Origin: Clostridia bacterium
GTDB taxonomy: Bacteria; Bacillota; Clostridia; TANB77; CAG-508
Reading direction: 5' to 3'
Assembly: GCA_017536685.1 (NCBI GenBank)
Contig: JAFXGW010000016.1
Span: forward strand, 1-62,686
DNA: 62,686 bases
Shown here: positions 1 through 8,574 of the stretch, one piece after another
Numbering within the stretch: the stretch's first letter is position 1
Layout of the letters: each line of letters starts with the position of its first letter
The notes under the pieces: generated by a model
Told to the model about the DNA's origin: nothing
What the model saw: only the letters and a program-made list of their open reading frames with translations
The model's database searches: none
Translations under genes and position numbers: made by a program

Positions 1-1
1 A

Positions 2-898
2 GCTATATTAGTTGTTTCTGCAGCTGATGGACCAATGCCTCAAACAAGAGAGCATATCCTACTTGCTAGACAAGTTGGTGTTAAATATATCGTTGTTTAC
101 TTAAACAAATGCGATATGGTTGACGATCCAGAATTATTAGAATTAGTTGAAATGGAAGTTAGAGATTTATTATCTAAATATGATTTCCCAGGAGATGATA
201 TTCCAATCGTTAAAGGATCTTCATTAAAAGTATTAGAAGGACCAAACGATGTTAATGATCCAGTTTACGCTCCAATGAAAGAATTAATGGATGCTGTAGA
301 TAGCTACATCCCAACTCCAGAAAGACCAACAGATCAAGCTTTCTTAATGCCTGTTGAAGACGTATTCACAATTACAGGTAGAGGAACAGTTGCTACTGGT
401 AGAGTTGAAAGAGGAATTGTTAAAGTTCAAGACGAAGTTGAAATCGTAGGATTATCAGCTGAAAGAAGAAAAACAGTTGTTACTGGTGTTGAAATGTTCA
501 GAAAATTATTAGATCAAGCTGAAGCTGGAGATAATATAGGTGTTCTTTTAAGAGGTGTTGATAGAAAAGATATCGAAAGAGGTCAAGTTATATCAAAACC
601 AGGAACAATCAATCCACATACAAAATTCAAATCAGAAGTTTACGTTTTAACAAAAGAAGAAGGTGGAAGACATACACCATTCTTCAATGGATATAGACCA
701 CAATTCTATTTCAGAACAACAGACGTTACAGGTGTTATTGATTTACCAGCTGGTGTTGAAATGGTTATGCCAGGTGATAACGTATCAATGACAATCGAAT
801 TAATTACACCAATCGCTATCGAAAAAGGATTAAGATTCGCTATTAGAGAAGGTGGAAGAACAGTAGGTTCTGGTGTAGTTTCTGATATCATTGCTTAG
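2..898 (+). CDS. tuf: Elongation factor Tu, C-terminal three quarters (5' end outside window)
   Basis: GTPase that delivers aminoacyl-tRNA to the ribosomal A site. The reading frame is open from base 2, so the gene enters from the left; 298 residues are present against about 397 in the family. Visible are the end of the G domain with the NKCD guanine-specificity motif and the GSSLK (G5) stretch, followed by the beta-barrel domains II (near [17 protein letters not shown]) and III, ending in the usual GRTVGSGVV region. Codon use is highly biased, as expected for one of the most expressed proteins. Two hairpin terminators follow. Identification is certain; the missing part is the N-terminal P-loop and switch region. 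Confidence 0.98.
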   Translation, partial: AILVVSAADGPMPQTREHILLARQVGVKYIVVYLNKCDMVDDPELLELVEMEVRDLLSKYDFPGDDIPIVKGSSLKVLEGPNDVNDPVYAPMKELMDAVDSYIPTPERPTDQAFLMPVEDVFTITGRGTVATGRVERGIVKVQDEVEIVGLSAERRKTVVTGVEMFRKLLDQAEAGDNIGVLLRGVDRKDIERGQVISKPGTINPHTKFKSEVYVLTKEEGGRHTPFFNGYRPQFYFRTTDVTGVIDLPAGVEMVMPGDNVSMTIELITPIAIEKGLRFAIREGGRTVGSGVVSDIIA

Positions 899-920
899 TC
901 TTATCAAGAGATTATATATT

Positions 921-950
921 AAAGGGTTACAAGAAATTGTAATCCTTTTT
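921..950 (+). terminator. Terminator of tuf
   Basis: AAAGGGTTAC (921-930) pairs with GTAATCCTTT (939-948) with one G-U pair and an 8-nt loop. A T run follows. Confidence 0.85.
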
Positions 951-965
951 TATTTTAACAATTAT

Positions 966-1010
966 AATCGTTGCCGCTAAATTGAACATTTAGGCAACGA
1001 TTCAATTTTT
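966..1010 (+). terminator. Second terminator-like hairpin behind tuf
   Basis: AATCGTTGCC (966-975) pairs perfectly with GGCAACGATT (993-1002). An inner stem TAAAT/ATTTA (978-982, 988-992) forms within the loop and an AATTTTT tail follows. Together with the hairpin at 921-948 it makes a tandem terminator, plausible behind a very strongly transcribed gene. Confidence 0.7.
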
Positions 1011-1174
1011 GCAAAATTAATATTTACAAGAGCATGAATTTTGTATAAAATATATGCGTATTAATATATAAATTAAAAAGAGATAATAAATTTTGAATGA
1101 GTTAATATAATTAGATAAGAATATAATTTTAAAAATAAAATTTAATATTAATATTCAATTTTTATTAAAACAAA

Positions 1175-1188
1175 TGACCTATCGGTCA
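1175..1188. promoter_or_regulatory. Palindromic operator-like site upstream of plsX
   Basis: TGACCTATCGGTCA has 5-bp perfect arms (TGACC/GGTCA) around TATC. It ends 16 bp before the -35 box of the plsX promoter. The geometry suits a dimeric repressor or activator of TetR-like type. It does not match the FapR consensus. The binding protein is unknown. Confidence 0.45.
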
Positions 1189-1204
1189 AAATGTGACAAA
1201 ACTA

Positions 1205-1233
1205 TTGATTTTTTTATATAAAGCACGTAAAAT
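1205..1233 (+). promoter_or_regulatory. SigA-type promoter of plsX
   Basis: TTGATT (1205-1210), 17-bp spacer, TAAAAT (1228-1233), 40 bp before the start codon. Confidence 0.7.
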
Positions 1234-1272
1234 AGTAATATCTAATTTTTATAATAGTTGGAGGTAAAAACT

Positions 1273-2280
1273 TTGAAAATACTATTAGATGCAATGGGTG
1301 GAGACAATGCACCAGACGCAGCAATAAAAGGAGCAATAAGAGCTGCAAAAGAAATTGAAGCAGATATTGTTTTAATTGGTAATGAAGAAATAATAAATAA
1401 CAAAATAAAAGAATTTTATGGATCTGAATTAACAAATAAAATTACAATAAAACATACAACAGAAGAAATTGTTATGGAAGACATACCAACAGTTGCAATA
1501 AAACATAAAAAAGATTCTTCAATGGTTGTTGGTTTTAGAATGCTAAAAGAAGGCGAAGGAGATGTATTTGTATCTGCCGGTAATTCTGGAGCATTACTAA
1601 CAGGAGCTACTCTTTTAGTAGGAAGAATTAAAGGAATAGATAGACCTGCTATAGCCCCAATGCTTCCAGCTTATAAAAAAAGCTTTATGCTAATGGATGC
1701 AGGAGCTAATACTAATTGTAAACCTTTAAATTTAATTCAATTTGCTCAAATGTCTACAATATATTTAAAAAATACTTTTGGAATAGAAAGTCCAAAAATA
1801 GGTTTATTAAATATAGGAACAGAAGAGACAAAAGGAAATGATTTAGTAAAAGAAACATATAATTTATTAAAAGAAAATGCTGAACAATATGGTGTAAACT
1901 TTGTTGGAAATGTAGAAGGAAGAGACTGTTTCTCAGGAGAAATTGATGCTGTAATAACAGATGGTTTCACTGGAAATGTTTTCCTAAAAACTACAGAAGG
2001 ATTAGGCAAATTAGTAAAAAGAAACTTAACAGAAAGCTTAAAAAGAAACTTTTGGACTACTTTAGGAGCAATTCCTTGTTTGCCAGCAATTAAAAGATTT
2101 TCAAAAACAATGGATTATAAAGAATACGGTGGTGCTTTATTCTTAGGAGTAAAAAAACCAGTTGTAAAAGCACATGGTAGTAGTGATGAGTACTTATTCT
2201 ATTTCACTTTAAAACAAGCAGAAAACTTTGTAAAAAGCGGAGCTGTTGATAAAATGAAAGAAGAATTTGAAAAAAGATAA
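1273..2280 (+). CDS. plsX: Phosphate acyltransferase PlsX
   Basis: Converts acyl-ACP and phosphate into acyl-phosphate, the donor for PlsY in phospholipid synthesis; a soluble, membrane-associated enzyme. The protein starts KILLDAMGGDNAP, the hallmark N-terminus of PlsX, and contains SAGNSGALL and NIGTEETKGN, all typical. I chose the TTG at 1273 because GGAGG (1260-1264) sits 8 nt before it; a longer in-frame start at 1258 would overlap that site. Length 335 aa is normal. It lies next to acpP, the usual Firmicutes neighbourhood, with a palindrome and a good promoter upstream. Confidence 0.95.
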   Translation: MKILLDAMGGDNAPDAAIKGAIRAAKEIEADIVLIGNEEIINNKIKEFYGSELTNKITIKHTTEEIVMEDIPTVAIKHKKDSSMVVGFRMLKEGEGDVFVSAGNSGALLTGATLLVGRIKGIDRPAIAPMLPAYKKSFMLMDAGANTNCKPLNLIQFAQMSTIYLKNTFGIESPKIGLLNIGTEETKGNDLVKETYNLLKENAEQYGVNFVGNVEGRDCFSGEIDAVITDGFTGNVFLKTTEGLGKLVKRNLTESLKRNFWTTLGAIPCLPAIKRFSKTMDYKEYGGALFLGVKKPVVKAHGSSDEYLFYFTLKQAENFVKSGAVDKMKEEFEKR

Positions 2281-2288
2281 TAAAGTAC

Positions 2289-2317
2289 TTGACATTTCTA
2301 TTAACATATAATAAAAC
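2289..2317 (+). promoter_or_regulatory. Promoter of acpP
   Basis: TTGACA (2289-2294) with a 17-bp spacer to TAAAAC (2312-2317). A second reading is TTAACA (2301-2306), 16 bp, TATAAT (2323-2328). Either would drive acpP separately from plsX, fitting the high demand for acyl carrier protein. Confidence 0.6.
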
Positions 2318-2360
2318 TAGATTATAATATTTAGTAACTTTAATAAGGAGGGGAACTTAT

Positions 2361-2603
2361 ATGAATACAGAAGAAGTTTTCGAAAAAGTAAAAGCAGTTA
2401 TCGTAGAACAATTAGGAGTTGCAGAAACTTCAGTTGAAATGGAATCATCTTTTATTGATGATTTAGGAGCTGATTCATTAGATATAGTTGAATTAGTTAT
2501 GGCTTTAGAAGAAGAATTCGATATGGAAATCCCAGACTCAGACGCTGAAAAAGTAGTTACAGTTGGGGATGTAGTTGAATATATCAAAGAAAATGTACAA
2601 TAA
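2361..2603 (+). CDS. acpP: Acyl carrier protein
   Basis: Small acidic carrier of fatty-acyl intermediates in type II fatty acid synthesis. The 80-aa protein contains [18 protein letters not shown], with the serine of DSL as the 4'-phosphopantetheine attachment site. The start ATG follows AGGAGGGG. It has its own promoter and terminator. The upstream neighbour plsX uses acyl-ACP as substrate, and rnc follows as in many Bacillota. Confidence 0.97.
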   Translation: MNTEEVFEKVKAVIVEQLGVAETSVEMESSFIDDLGADSLDIVELVMALEEEFDMEIPDSDAEKVVTVGDVVEYIKENVQ

Positions 2604-2610
2604 TAATAAA

Positions 2611-2640
2611 AAAGGAAAGGCAAGAACCTTTCTTTTTTTA
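2611..2640 (+). terminator. Terminator of acpP
   Basis: GAAAGG-type stem (2615-2620) pairs with CCTTTC (2627-2632), loop CAAGAA. A run of seven T follows. Confidence 0.75.
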
Positions 2641-2759
2641 TTGTCTTTTTCCTATTTTTACAATATCTTATCATTTATATGTTTTTTTATTTAAAGGTCT
2701 TGTAAAAGAAATTAAAAAAATATACAATGTACATGTTAATTTAGGGGAGGTGATATTTG

Positions 2760-3440
2760 ATGGTTAACAATTTTGAAATATTTGAAAAAAATATTGGGTA
2801 TATTTTTAAAAATAAAGACTTATTAAAAAAAGCCCTTACGCATACATCTTATGCTTATGAAAATAAAATCGAAAGCTATGAAAGATTAGAATATTTAGGA
2901 GATAGTATATTAGAATTTATAAGTAGCAAATATTTGTTTGAAAATTTCAAAAGTTTATCTGAAGGAGAAATGACTAAAGTTAGAGCTTATGCAGTATGTG
3001 AGGATAGTTTATATAAAATTGCTTTAAAGCATAATTTTAGTGATTTCTTATATTTAGGAAAAAGCGAGAAAGCTACTCATACAAATAAAAAAGCAATACT
3101 TGCGGATAGTGTTGAAGCTGTTATTGCTGCAATGTATTTAGATTCTCAAGATATAAATACGGTTCAAAATTTTGTTTTAGAAAATATAAAAGAGCAAGTT
3201 GAATTTGCAAGTAAAAATGTAGGAGTAAAAGATTATAAAACAGTTCTTCAAGAAATGCTTCAAATACATGGAGAAGTTTTAATAAAATATAACATTATAA
3301 ATGAAAGTGGACCAGACCATGATAAAACTTTTACAGCAGAAGTAGAGTGTGACGGAAAAAAATTAGCAACTGGAATAGGAAGAAGCAAAAAGGCAGCAGA
3401 AATGGAAGCTGCGAGGAAAGCGATAGAACGATTAAATTAG
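2760..3440 (+). CDS. rnc: Ribonuclease III
   Basis: Double-strand-specific endoribonuclease for rRNA and mRNA processing. The RNase III signature ERLEYLGDSILEF is present near residues 42-54, with the second acidic catalytic site in LADSVEAVIAAMYLD. A C-terminal dsRNA-binding domain begins near DYKTVLQEMLQ and ends with the SKKAAEMEAARKA helix. The length of 226 aa is normal. ATG at 2760 is preferred because GGGGAGGTG lies about 8 nt upstream; the TTG just before it is not needed. It is followed 13 nt later by a radical SAM gene with its own AGGAGGTGG, so they are probably cotranscribed. Confidence 0.97.
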   Translation: MVNNFEIFEKNIGYIFKNKDLLKKALTHTSYAYENKIESYERLEYLGDSILEFISSKYLFENFKSLSEGEMTKVRAYAVCEDSLYKIALKHNFSDFLYLGKSEKATHTNKKAILADSVEAVIAAMYLDSQDINTVQNFVLENIKEQVEFASKNVGVKDYKTVLQEMLQIHGEVLIKYNIINESGPDHDKTFTAEVECDGKKLATGIGRSKKAAEMEAARKAIERLN

Positions 3441-3453
3441 GAGGTGGAATATA

Positions 3454-4530
3454 ATGAAAAATAAATATATTATTCCAATATTTGTACCTCATTTAGGATG
3501 TCCAAATGATTGTACTTTTTGTAATCAAAGAAAAATAAGCGGACAAATGAAAAATATAACTGAAAATGATGTTAGAGATACAATAGAGTACTATTTAAGT
3601 AATTTTAGAGAAAAAGAAGTTAAAATTGAAGTTGCTTTTTATGGTGGTAGTTTTACAGGAATTGAGCCAGAAATGCAAGAAATGCTATTAGGTGCAGCTT
3701 ATGATTATATAAAAGAAAAGAAAGTTCATAGTATTAGAGTTTCAACTAGACCAGATTATATTGATAAACCAACATTAAAAAGATTAAAAAAATATAAAGT
3801 AAAAACAATAGAATTAGGTGTTCAATCTACAAATGATTATATTCTAAAAAGATGTAAAAGAGGACATACATATCAAGATGTTATTAAAGCATCAAAACTA
3901 ATTAGAAGATATGGATTTGTTTTAGGGCATCAAATGATGGTTGGTTTGCCAGATAGTACTGAACAAGATGATATAAATACAGCAAAAGATTTAATAAAAT
4001 TAAAACCTAAAATTGTTAGAATATATCCAGTTTTAGTTATAAAGGGAACTGAACTTGAAAAAGAATATAATAAAGGAGAATATGAACCACTAACAGTAAA
4101 TCAAGCTGTAGAAAGATGCAAAGAACTTTGTTATATGTTTGGAAAGAAAAAAATACAAGTAATAAGAATTGGACTTCAAAATACAGAAAATATATGTTCT
4201 CCATCAAATGAAAATAGCGAAGTTGTTGCAGGACCATATCATGAAACATTTAGACAATTGGTTGAAGCATCAATATATTATGATACAATTGTTGAGAAGA
4301 TTAAGAACTTTAATACAAAAGTAAAAGAAGTTGAGATTATAGTAAATCCTCAAGATGTAAATAATGTTGTGGGATATAAAAGAGAAAATATAATAAAACT
4401 TAAAGAAATGTATGATGTTGATGTTGTTATAAAACAAGATATAAAACATACTGCTGATAAAATTGATGTTATAATTTCAAAAACACATAAAGATTTTATA
4501 GATGATAAAGAAACTGTAAAAAATAAATAA
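3454..4530 (+). CDS. Radical SAM protein of the Elp3-like family with C-terminal radical_SAM_C domain
   Basis: Iron-sulfur enzyme of 358 aa. The cluster motif CPNDCTFC (C-x3-C-x2-C) lies near residues 16-23, followed by FYGGSFTG (SAM-binding glycine region) and the barrel segments RVSTRPDYI and ELGVQS. In clostridia this family is commonly found directly behind rnc. The substrate is unknown; the barrel resembles Elp3 without its acetyltransferase domain. A terminator hairpin follows at 4575-4607. Confidence 0.85.
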   Translation: MKNKYIIPIFVPHLGCPNDCTFCNQRKISGQMKNITENDVRDTIEYYLSNFREKEVKIEVAFYGGSFTGIEPEMQEMLLGAAYDYIKEKKVHSIRVSTRPDYIDKPTLKRLKKYKVKTIELGVQSTNDYILKRCKRGHTYQDVIKASKLIRRYGFVLGHQMMVGLPDSTEQDDINTAKDLIKLKPKIVRIYPVLVIKGTELEKEYNKGEYEPLTVNQAVERCKELCYMFGKKKIQVIRIGLQNTENICSPSNENSEVVAGPYHETFRQLVEASIYYDTIVEKIKNFNTKVKEVEIIVNPQDVNNVVGYKRENIIKLKEMYDVDVVIKQDIKHTADKIDVIISKTHKDFIDDKETVKNK

Positions 4531-4574
4531 ATGTGCGATATTTATAAAAATATAAAAAAGCGTATAAAAAATAG

Positions 4575-4610
4575 AAAAACTCTGATACTAAATGTATGAG
4601 AGTTTTTTTA
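4575..4610 (+). terminator. Terminator behind the radical SAM gene
   Basis: AAAAACTCT (4575-4583) pairs perfectly with AGAGTTTTT (4599-4607), with an inner ATAC/GTAT pairing and further T residues. An ATG at 4596 lies inside this hairpin, which argues against it as the start of the next gene. Confidence 0.8.
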
Positions 4611-4637
4611 AATTTTAATTCGAATTTATTATATAAA

Positions 4638-5468
4638 ATGTATAACTTTTTTAAAGATTTATTTTTTATTGTTGTAGGGTGCTTTTTTGCTGCTTTAGGA
4701 ACTGGGAGTTTTTTACTTCCTAACCAATTATCTAGCGGTGGCTTTGCAGGAATTGCTACTATAATTTATTATTTTTTTGAAATAAATATGGCAACTACAA
4801 TACTTGTTTTAAATATTCCTTTATTTATAATAGGTTTTATTAAATTTGGTTTCAAATTTATATTAAAGACAATATTTGCAACTTTTTTATATTCTATAAT
4901 GATAGATGTTTTTGAGCCTAAACCAGCTATTATAGAGGATATGTTTTTAGCTAGTGTTTATGGTGGGATTTTAATAGGAATTGGTTTAGCTCTTGTATTA
5001 AAAGCAAATACTTCTACTGGTGGAACTGATTTGATTGCTCATATTGCTCAAAATTATAAAATTAATTTAAAAATGAGTACAATAATTACTGTTGTTGATG
5101 CAATTGTAATTGGGGCTAATTTGATTGCTTTCAAAAAGCTTCAAGTTGGTTTATATTCAGTAATTGCTATATATATAATTGGTAAAATGATTGATATTGT
5201 GTTTGAAGGTGTTAATTTCTGTAAAATTATTTATATTGTTTCTGATAAATATGAAGAACTTACAGAAATTATAAATATGCAAATGAAAAGAGGTGCTACG
5301 GGTTTATATGCTAAAGGAAGTTATACTCAAAAAAATAAAATGGTAATAATGCGTGTTTCAAAAAGAAATGATATCGAGAAAATTAAAGCAATATCTAAGA
5401 GAGTTGATCCAAATTCTTTTATAATTGTTACAGATGCAAGAGAGGTATACGGGTTAGGTTTCAAATGA
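4638..5468 (+). CDS. YitT family membrane protein with DUF2179 domain
   Basis: Predicted inner-membrane protein of about 276 aa with five or six hydrophobic segments, then a soluble C-terminal DUF2179 domain (KIIYIVSDKYEELTEIINMQMKRGATGLYAKGSYT). The segment GSFLLPNQLSSGGFAGIA is typical of YitT. A longer frame begins at 4596, but that codon sits in the terminator stem-loop of the previous gene. ATG 4638 gives an N-terminus that starts just before the first membrane helix, as in family members. No clear ribosome binding site is visible for either, so the start is uncertain. Function in the family is not established. Confidence 0.85.
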   Translation: MYNFFKDLFFIVVGCFFAALGTGSFLLPNQLSSGGFAGIATIIYYFFEINMATTILVLNIPLFIIGFIKFGFKFILKTIFATFLYSIMIDVFEPKPAIIEDMFLASVYGGILIGIGLALVLKANTSTGGTDLIAHIAQNYKINLKMSTIITVVDAIVIGANLIAFKKLQVGLYSVIAIYIIGKMIDIVFEGVNFCKIIYIVSDKYEELTEIINMQMKRGATGLYAKGSYTQKNKMVIMRVSKRNDIEKIKAISKRVDPNSFIIVTDAREVYGLGFK

Positions 5469-5513
5469 TTATATATTTGAAATTTTAATTTGCATATATT
5501 TTACCTGTTTATT

Positions 5514-5729
5514 TTATTTGCGATATGGAATTATTTCATCAGTATCTCCAACAATGTAATCAATACTGGTATTGTAAAATTTTGCAAGTTTGGATAATAA
5601 AAGAATTGGAATAGGTCTTTTTCCAGTTTCATAAAGACAATATTGGGGAGAGGTTATATTTAAAAATTTTGAAATTTGACTTTGGGTTAAGTTGTAATTT
5701 TCTCTTAACTCTTTTAATCTATTATACAT
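5514..5729 (-). CDS. Small XRE-type helix-turn-helix regulator (copy 1)
   Basis: A 71-aa protein that is almost entirely a Cro/C1-type HTH domain: LTQSQISKFLNITSPQYCLYETGKRPIP, followed by LLLSKLAKFYNTSIDYIVGDTD. It is a clear paralogue of the gene at 5879-6112, sharing MYxxRLKxLRE at the start and the YETGKR and DYIVGDTD blocks. A 12-bp inverted repeat (5748-5776) lies just upstream of its start and may be an autoregulatory operator. DNA target and inducer are unknown. Confidence 0.85.
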   Translation of the reverse strand: MYNRLKELRENYNLTQSQISKFLNITSPQYCLYETGKRPIPILLLSKLAKFYNTSIDYIVGDTDEIIPYRK

Positions 5730-5747
5730 AAAAAAATCCTTTCTATA

Positions 5748-5776
5748 TCAATATATATATAAATTATATATATTGA
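5748..5776. promoter_or_regulatory. AT-rich inverted repeat upstream of HTH copy 1
   Basis: TCAATATATATA (5748-5759) and TATATATATTGA (5765-5776) are perfect inverted arms around 5 bp. It lies 19 bp upstream of the minus-strand start codon. Could be an operator, though AT alternation makes chance palindromes easier. Confidence 0.35.
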
Positions 5777-5878
5777 GAAAAGATTTTACAACAAGGTTTT
5801 TTTATATATTTTGTAAAAAAACGTTAATAAGATAAATATAATTTAAATTTTATTTATTTTATTAACATTTTTAAAAAT

Positions 5879-6112
5879 TTATTTCTTCTTTTTCTTTTCA
5901 GGATATCGTTCAGAAATATCTGTGTCACCAACAATATAATCTAAGCTAGTGCTGTAGAATTTTGCTAAAACTCTTAATAAATCTACTGGTATATCACGTT
6001 TTCCAGTTTCGTATAAACTATATTGCGGTCTTGTAATATTTAATAATTCTGCTATTTTTTCTTGAGTCAAATCATTATCTTCTCTTAAATCTTTCAATCG
6101 TTTTAGATACAT
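5879..6112 (-). CDS. Small XRE-type helix-turn-helix regulator (copy 2)
   Basis: A 77-aa Cro/C1-type HTH protein: LTQEKIAELLNITRPQYSLYETGKRDIP, then DLLRVLAKFYSTSLDYIVGDTD and a lysine-rich tail. It is a paralogue of the gene at 5514-5729 and lies 149 bp from it in the same orientation. Two related 16-bp near-palindromes in its upstream region (6159-6199) look like binding sites for one or both regulators. Confidence 0.85.
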   Translation of the reverse strand: MYLKRLKDLREDNDLTQEKIAELLNITRPQYSLYETGKRDIPVDLLRVLAKFYSTSLDYIVGDTDISERYPEKKKKK

Positions 6113-6158
6113 AATATGCCCTTTGCCTTTTAAATTTTACTTTTCTTTATTGTATCAC

Positions 6159-6199
6159 GTATTCAAATAAATACTCATACTATGTATTTGTTTAAATAC
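6159..6199. promoter_or_regulatory. Pair of 16-bp operator-like near-palindromes upstream of HTH copy 2
   Basis: GTATTCAAATAAATAC (6159-6174) and GTATTTGTTTAAATAC (6184-6199) share outer arms GTATT/AATAC and are spaced 25 bp start to start. They lie 47-87 bp upstream of the minus-strand start. Tandem operators for an autoregulated HTH dimer are the simplest reading. Confidence 0.5.
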
Positions 6200-6345
6200 T
6201 ATAAACTGTATTATGAAATATAATTTTAAAAATATTTATTGTAGAAATTATATTTGATGATCTATGTATCAAATAGAAGAATATATGATGCTTAATTTTC
6301 CTCATAAAAACTAAAATATTCATATAATTAAGAATTAATTTATTA

Positions 6346-6374
6346 TTGATTATTTGCTTGAAATATACTAAAAT
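6346..6374 (+). promoter_or_regulatory. Promoter of the ogg gene cluster
   Basis: TTGATT (6346-6351), 17 bp, TAAAAT (6369-6374), 36 bp before the start of ogg. Confidence 0.6.
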
Positions 6375-6409
6375 AAAATAGTAGGGTTATATAAAAGGAT
6401 TAGTGAATT

Positions 6410-7282
6410 ATGGAAAATTATATTTTAACAAATCAAGAATCTTTTAATTTAGAACATATATTTGAATGTGGACAATGTTTTAGATGGAATAAAGAAGAGG
6501 ATGGTAGTTATACAGGCGTTATTAATAATAGTGTTATTAATGTGAAAAAAGAAGATACCACAATTATATTTACAGGAAAATCAAATGGTGTGAGCTTTGA
6601 ACATACTATAAAAGAATATTTTGATTTAGCAACTGATTATAGAGAGTATAAAAATAAATTAAGTGCAGTTGATGAATATTTGAAAGAAAGTATAGCTTTT
6701 GGTGAAGGAATTCGTATATTAAAGCAAGATTTGTGGGAATGTATAATTTCTTTTATCATTTCAGCTAATAATAATATTCCAAGAATTAAAAAAATTATAG
6801 AAAAATTAAGCTTAAATTATGGAGAAAAAATTGAGTTTAATGGAAAAACATATTATACTTTTCCAACACCTGAAAGTTTATCTAATGCTACTGTAGAAGA
6901 TTTAAGAAATCTGGGGTTAGGATTTCGTGATAAAAGAATTTACAATACAACAAAAATGATTTTAGAAAAACAAGTAGATTTAAATAAAATAAAAAATATG
7001 AAACATACAGATGAAATGAGAGAAGAATTATTAAAACTTGATGGGGTTGGACCTAAAGTTGCTGACTGTATATTACTATTTTCTTTGAAAAGAGAAGATG
7101 TATTTCCAATTGATGTATGGGTAAGAAGAGTTATGAATGATTTATATATACATAATGAAGATGAAGAAAAAGTTAATAAAAAACAGCTTCAGAAATTAGC
7201 AGAAGAAAAATTTCTTGGATTATCAGGAATTGCTCAACAATATTTATTTTATTGGAAAAGAGAAAAAGGAAAAAGTGCGTAG
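6410..7282 (+). CDS. ogg: 8-oxoguanine DNA glycosylase/AP lyase, Ogg1 type
   Basis: Base-excision repair enzyme removing oxidised guanine. The N-terminal OGG_N domain contains the diagnostic GQCFRW (residues 21-26). The helix-hairpin-helix-GPD core has LDGVGPKVADC with the predicted Schiff-base lysine at 216, and the catalytic aspartate at 235 in FPIDVWVRR. Length 290 aa fits the family. It is followed 9 nt later by a transglutaminase-like gene and then addB, so this is probably one transcript with DNA repair functions at both ends. Confidence 0.92.
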   Translation: MENYILTNQESFNLEHIFECGQCFRWNKEEDGSYTGVINNSVINVKKEDTTIIFTGKSNGVSFEHTIKEYFDLATDYREYKNKLSAVDEYLKESIAFGEGIRILKQDLWECIISFIISANNNIPRIKKIIEKLSLNYGEKIEFNGKTYYTFPTPESLSNATVEDLRNLGLGFRDKRIYNTTKMILEKQVDLNKIKNMKHTDEMREELLKLDGVGPKVADCILLFSLKREDVFPIDVWVRRVMNDLYIHNEDEEKVNKKQLQKLAEEKFLGLSGIAQQYLFYWKREKGKSA

Positions 7283-7291
7283 GAGAAAATT

Positions 7292-8563
7292 ATGTCTAAA
7301 AAATCAATAAAAGATAATTTTATAATATCAATTTTAGTGATATTGATGATAATAATTATTTTATTTACAGGATATTTCATTTTAGATGTATTTGGAATAA
7401 TTAAAATTCCGAATAAATATAGTATAGCCTCTCTTTTTTATTCACAAATAGAGGTAATTGCAACAGGAGGGGAAATCTTAACTGAAGAAATAGTTAAAAT
7501 TCCTGAAAAAGATATTATAAAAATAGAAAATGATGATTCTAAAAATAAAAATTTAATGGAAGATTCTGATAAAGATGGGAGTACAGATACACAAAATATT
7601 ATAGTGGAAGAGGGAAATGAAACATCTGTGCAAAGCCCTTTAGAAGAATTGGAAAGATTAAATAAGGAACAATTTGAAATTCAAAACCAATTAAATAAAA
7701 GCGAAGTAGAAGTGGACAATTTCTATTATAATCAATTAGATGAATATGGAAAAATTATTTATGATAAATTATATAAAAATTTAGATAAATTGAAAACTGG
7801 AACATATACAGCAGATTTTGATACGACATTTGATGAATTATTACATCAAGAAAATGGTAGTGATATTTTAAATAATTCTTTTCAGCTTGCTATAAATGCT
7901 TTAACATTCGATAATCCAGAGCTATTTTATATTGATATAACAAAAATAAATTTAATAACAGAAATAATAACAAAAGCTTTTTCTACAACTTATAAAATTT
8001 CTATAGGTGGAAACGGAAAAAATTATTTATCAGAAGATTTTAGTACATTGAGTCAAGTAAATGAAGAAATTGAGAATATAGAAAATATAAAAAATGATAT
8101 TTTACGAAGAACAGGAGAACATGATATTGCAAATTTAAAGATAGTTCATGATTATTTAGTAAATACAATAGAATATAAGAGTGATGCTGGAAAAAATGTA
8201 TATAATATTTATGGTGCATTAGTAAATAAACAAGCTGTTTGTGAAGGATATGCAAGAGCTTATAAATTAATACTTGATGAGTTAGGAATTCCTTGTATTA
8301 TAGCGTGTGGGCTAGCTAAAAATAGTTCTGGAGAAATTGAAAGCCATGCTTGGAATTATGTTCAAGTTGAAAATAATTGGTATGCGGTTGATGTAACTTG
8401 GGATGATCCTGTTATAATAGGAAATGGAACTTTAAGTGATGATATAAAATATCGTTATTTTTTAGTTGGTTCAGATGAGTTTTTCAAAGATCACTTTGAA
8501 GATGGAAATATAGCGGTTGAGTTTAAATTTGTATATCCAGAATTAATGAACACAAATTATTAA
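7292..8563 (+). CDS. Membrane-anchored transglutaminase-like protein
   Basis: A 423-aa protein with one N-terminal membrane segment (about residues 11-35), an acidic, probably extracytoplasmic linker, and a C-terminal transglutaminase-like core. The predicted catalytic triad is visible: Cys317 in AVCEGYARAY, His352 in SHAWNYV and Asp367 in YAVDVTWDD. In bacteria such domains are usually surface proteases or peptidases rather than crosslinkers; the substrate is unknown. It sits between ogg and addB with gaps of 9 and 11 nt, suggesting cotranscription without obvious functional linkage. Confidence 0.85.
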   Translation: MSKKSIKDNFIISILVILMIIIILFTGYFILDVFGIIKIPNKYSIASLFYSQIEVIATGGEILTEEIVKIPEKDIIKIENDDSKNKNLMEDSDKDGSTDTQNIIVEEGNETSVQSPLEELERLNKEQFEIQNQLNKSEVEVDNFYYNQLDEYGKIIYDKLYKNLDKLKTGTYTADFDTTFDELLHQENGSDILNNSFQLAINALTFDNPELFYIDITKINLITEIITKAFSTTYKISIGGNGKNYLSEDFSTLSQVNEEIENIENIKNDILRRTGEHDIANLKIVHDYLVNTIEYKSDAGKNVYNIYGALVNKQAVCEGYARAYKLILDELGIPCIIACGLAKNSSGEIESHAWNYVQVENNWYAVDVTWDDPVIIGNGTLSDDIKYRYFLVGSDEFFKDHFEDGNIAVEFKFVYPELMNTNY

Positions 8564-8574
8564 AAGGAAAAAAT

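Noticed and set aside
1214..1435. Leucine-rich minus-strand frame over the plsX start
   Set aside because: Shadow of the plsX coding region and its AT-rich leader, without ribosome binding site or family resemblance.
4596..4637. Start of the YitT gene at ATG 4596
   Set aside because: This codon is inside the terminator hairpin of the previous gene, and the added residues do not resemble the family N-terminus.
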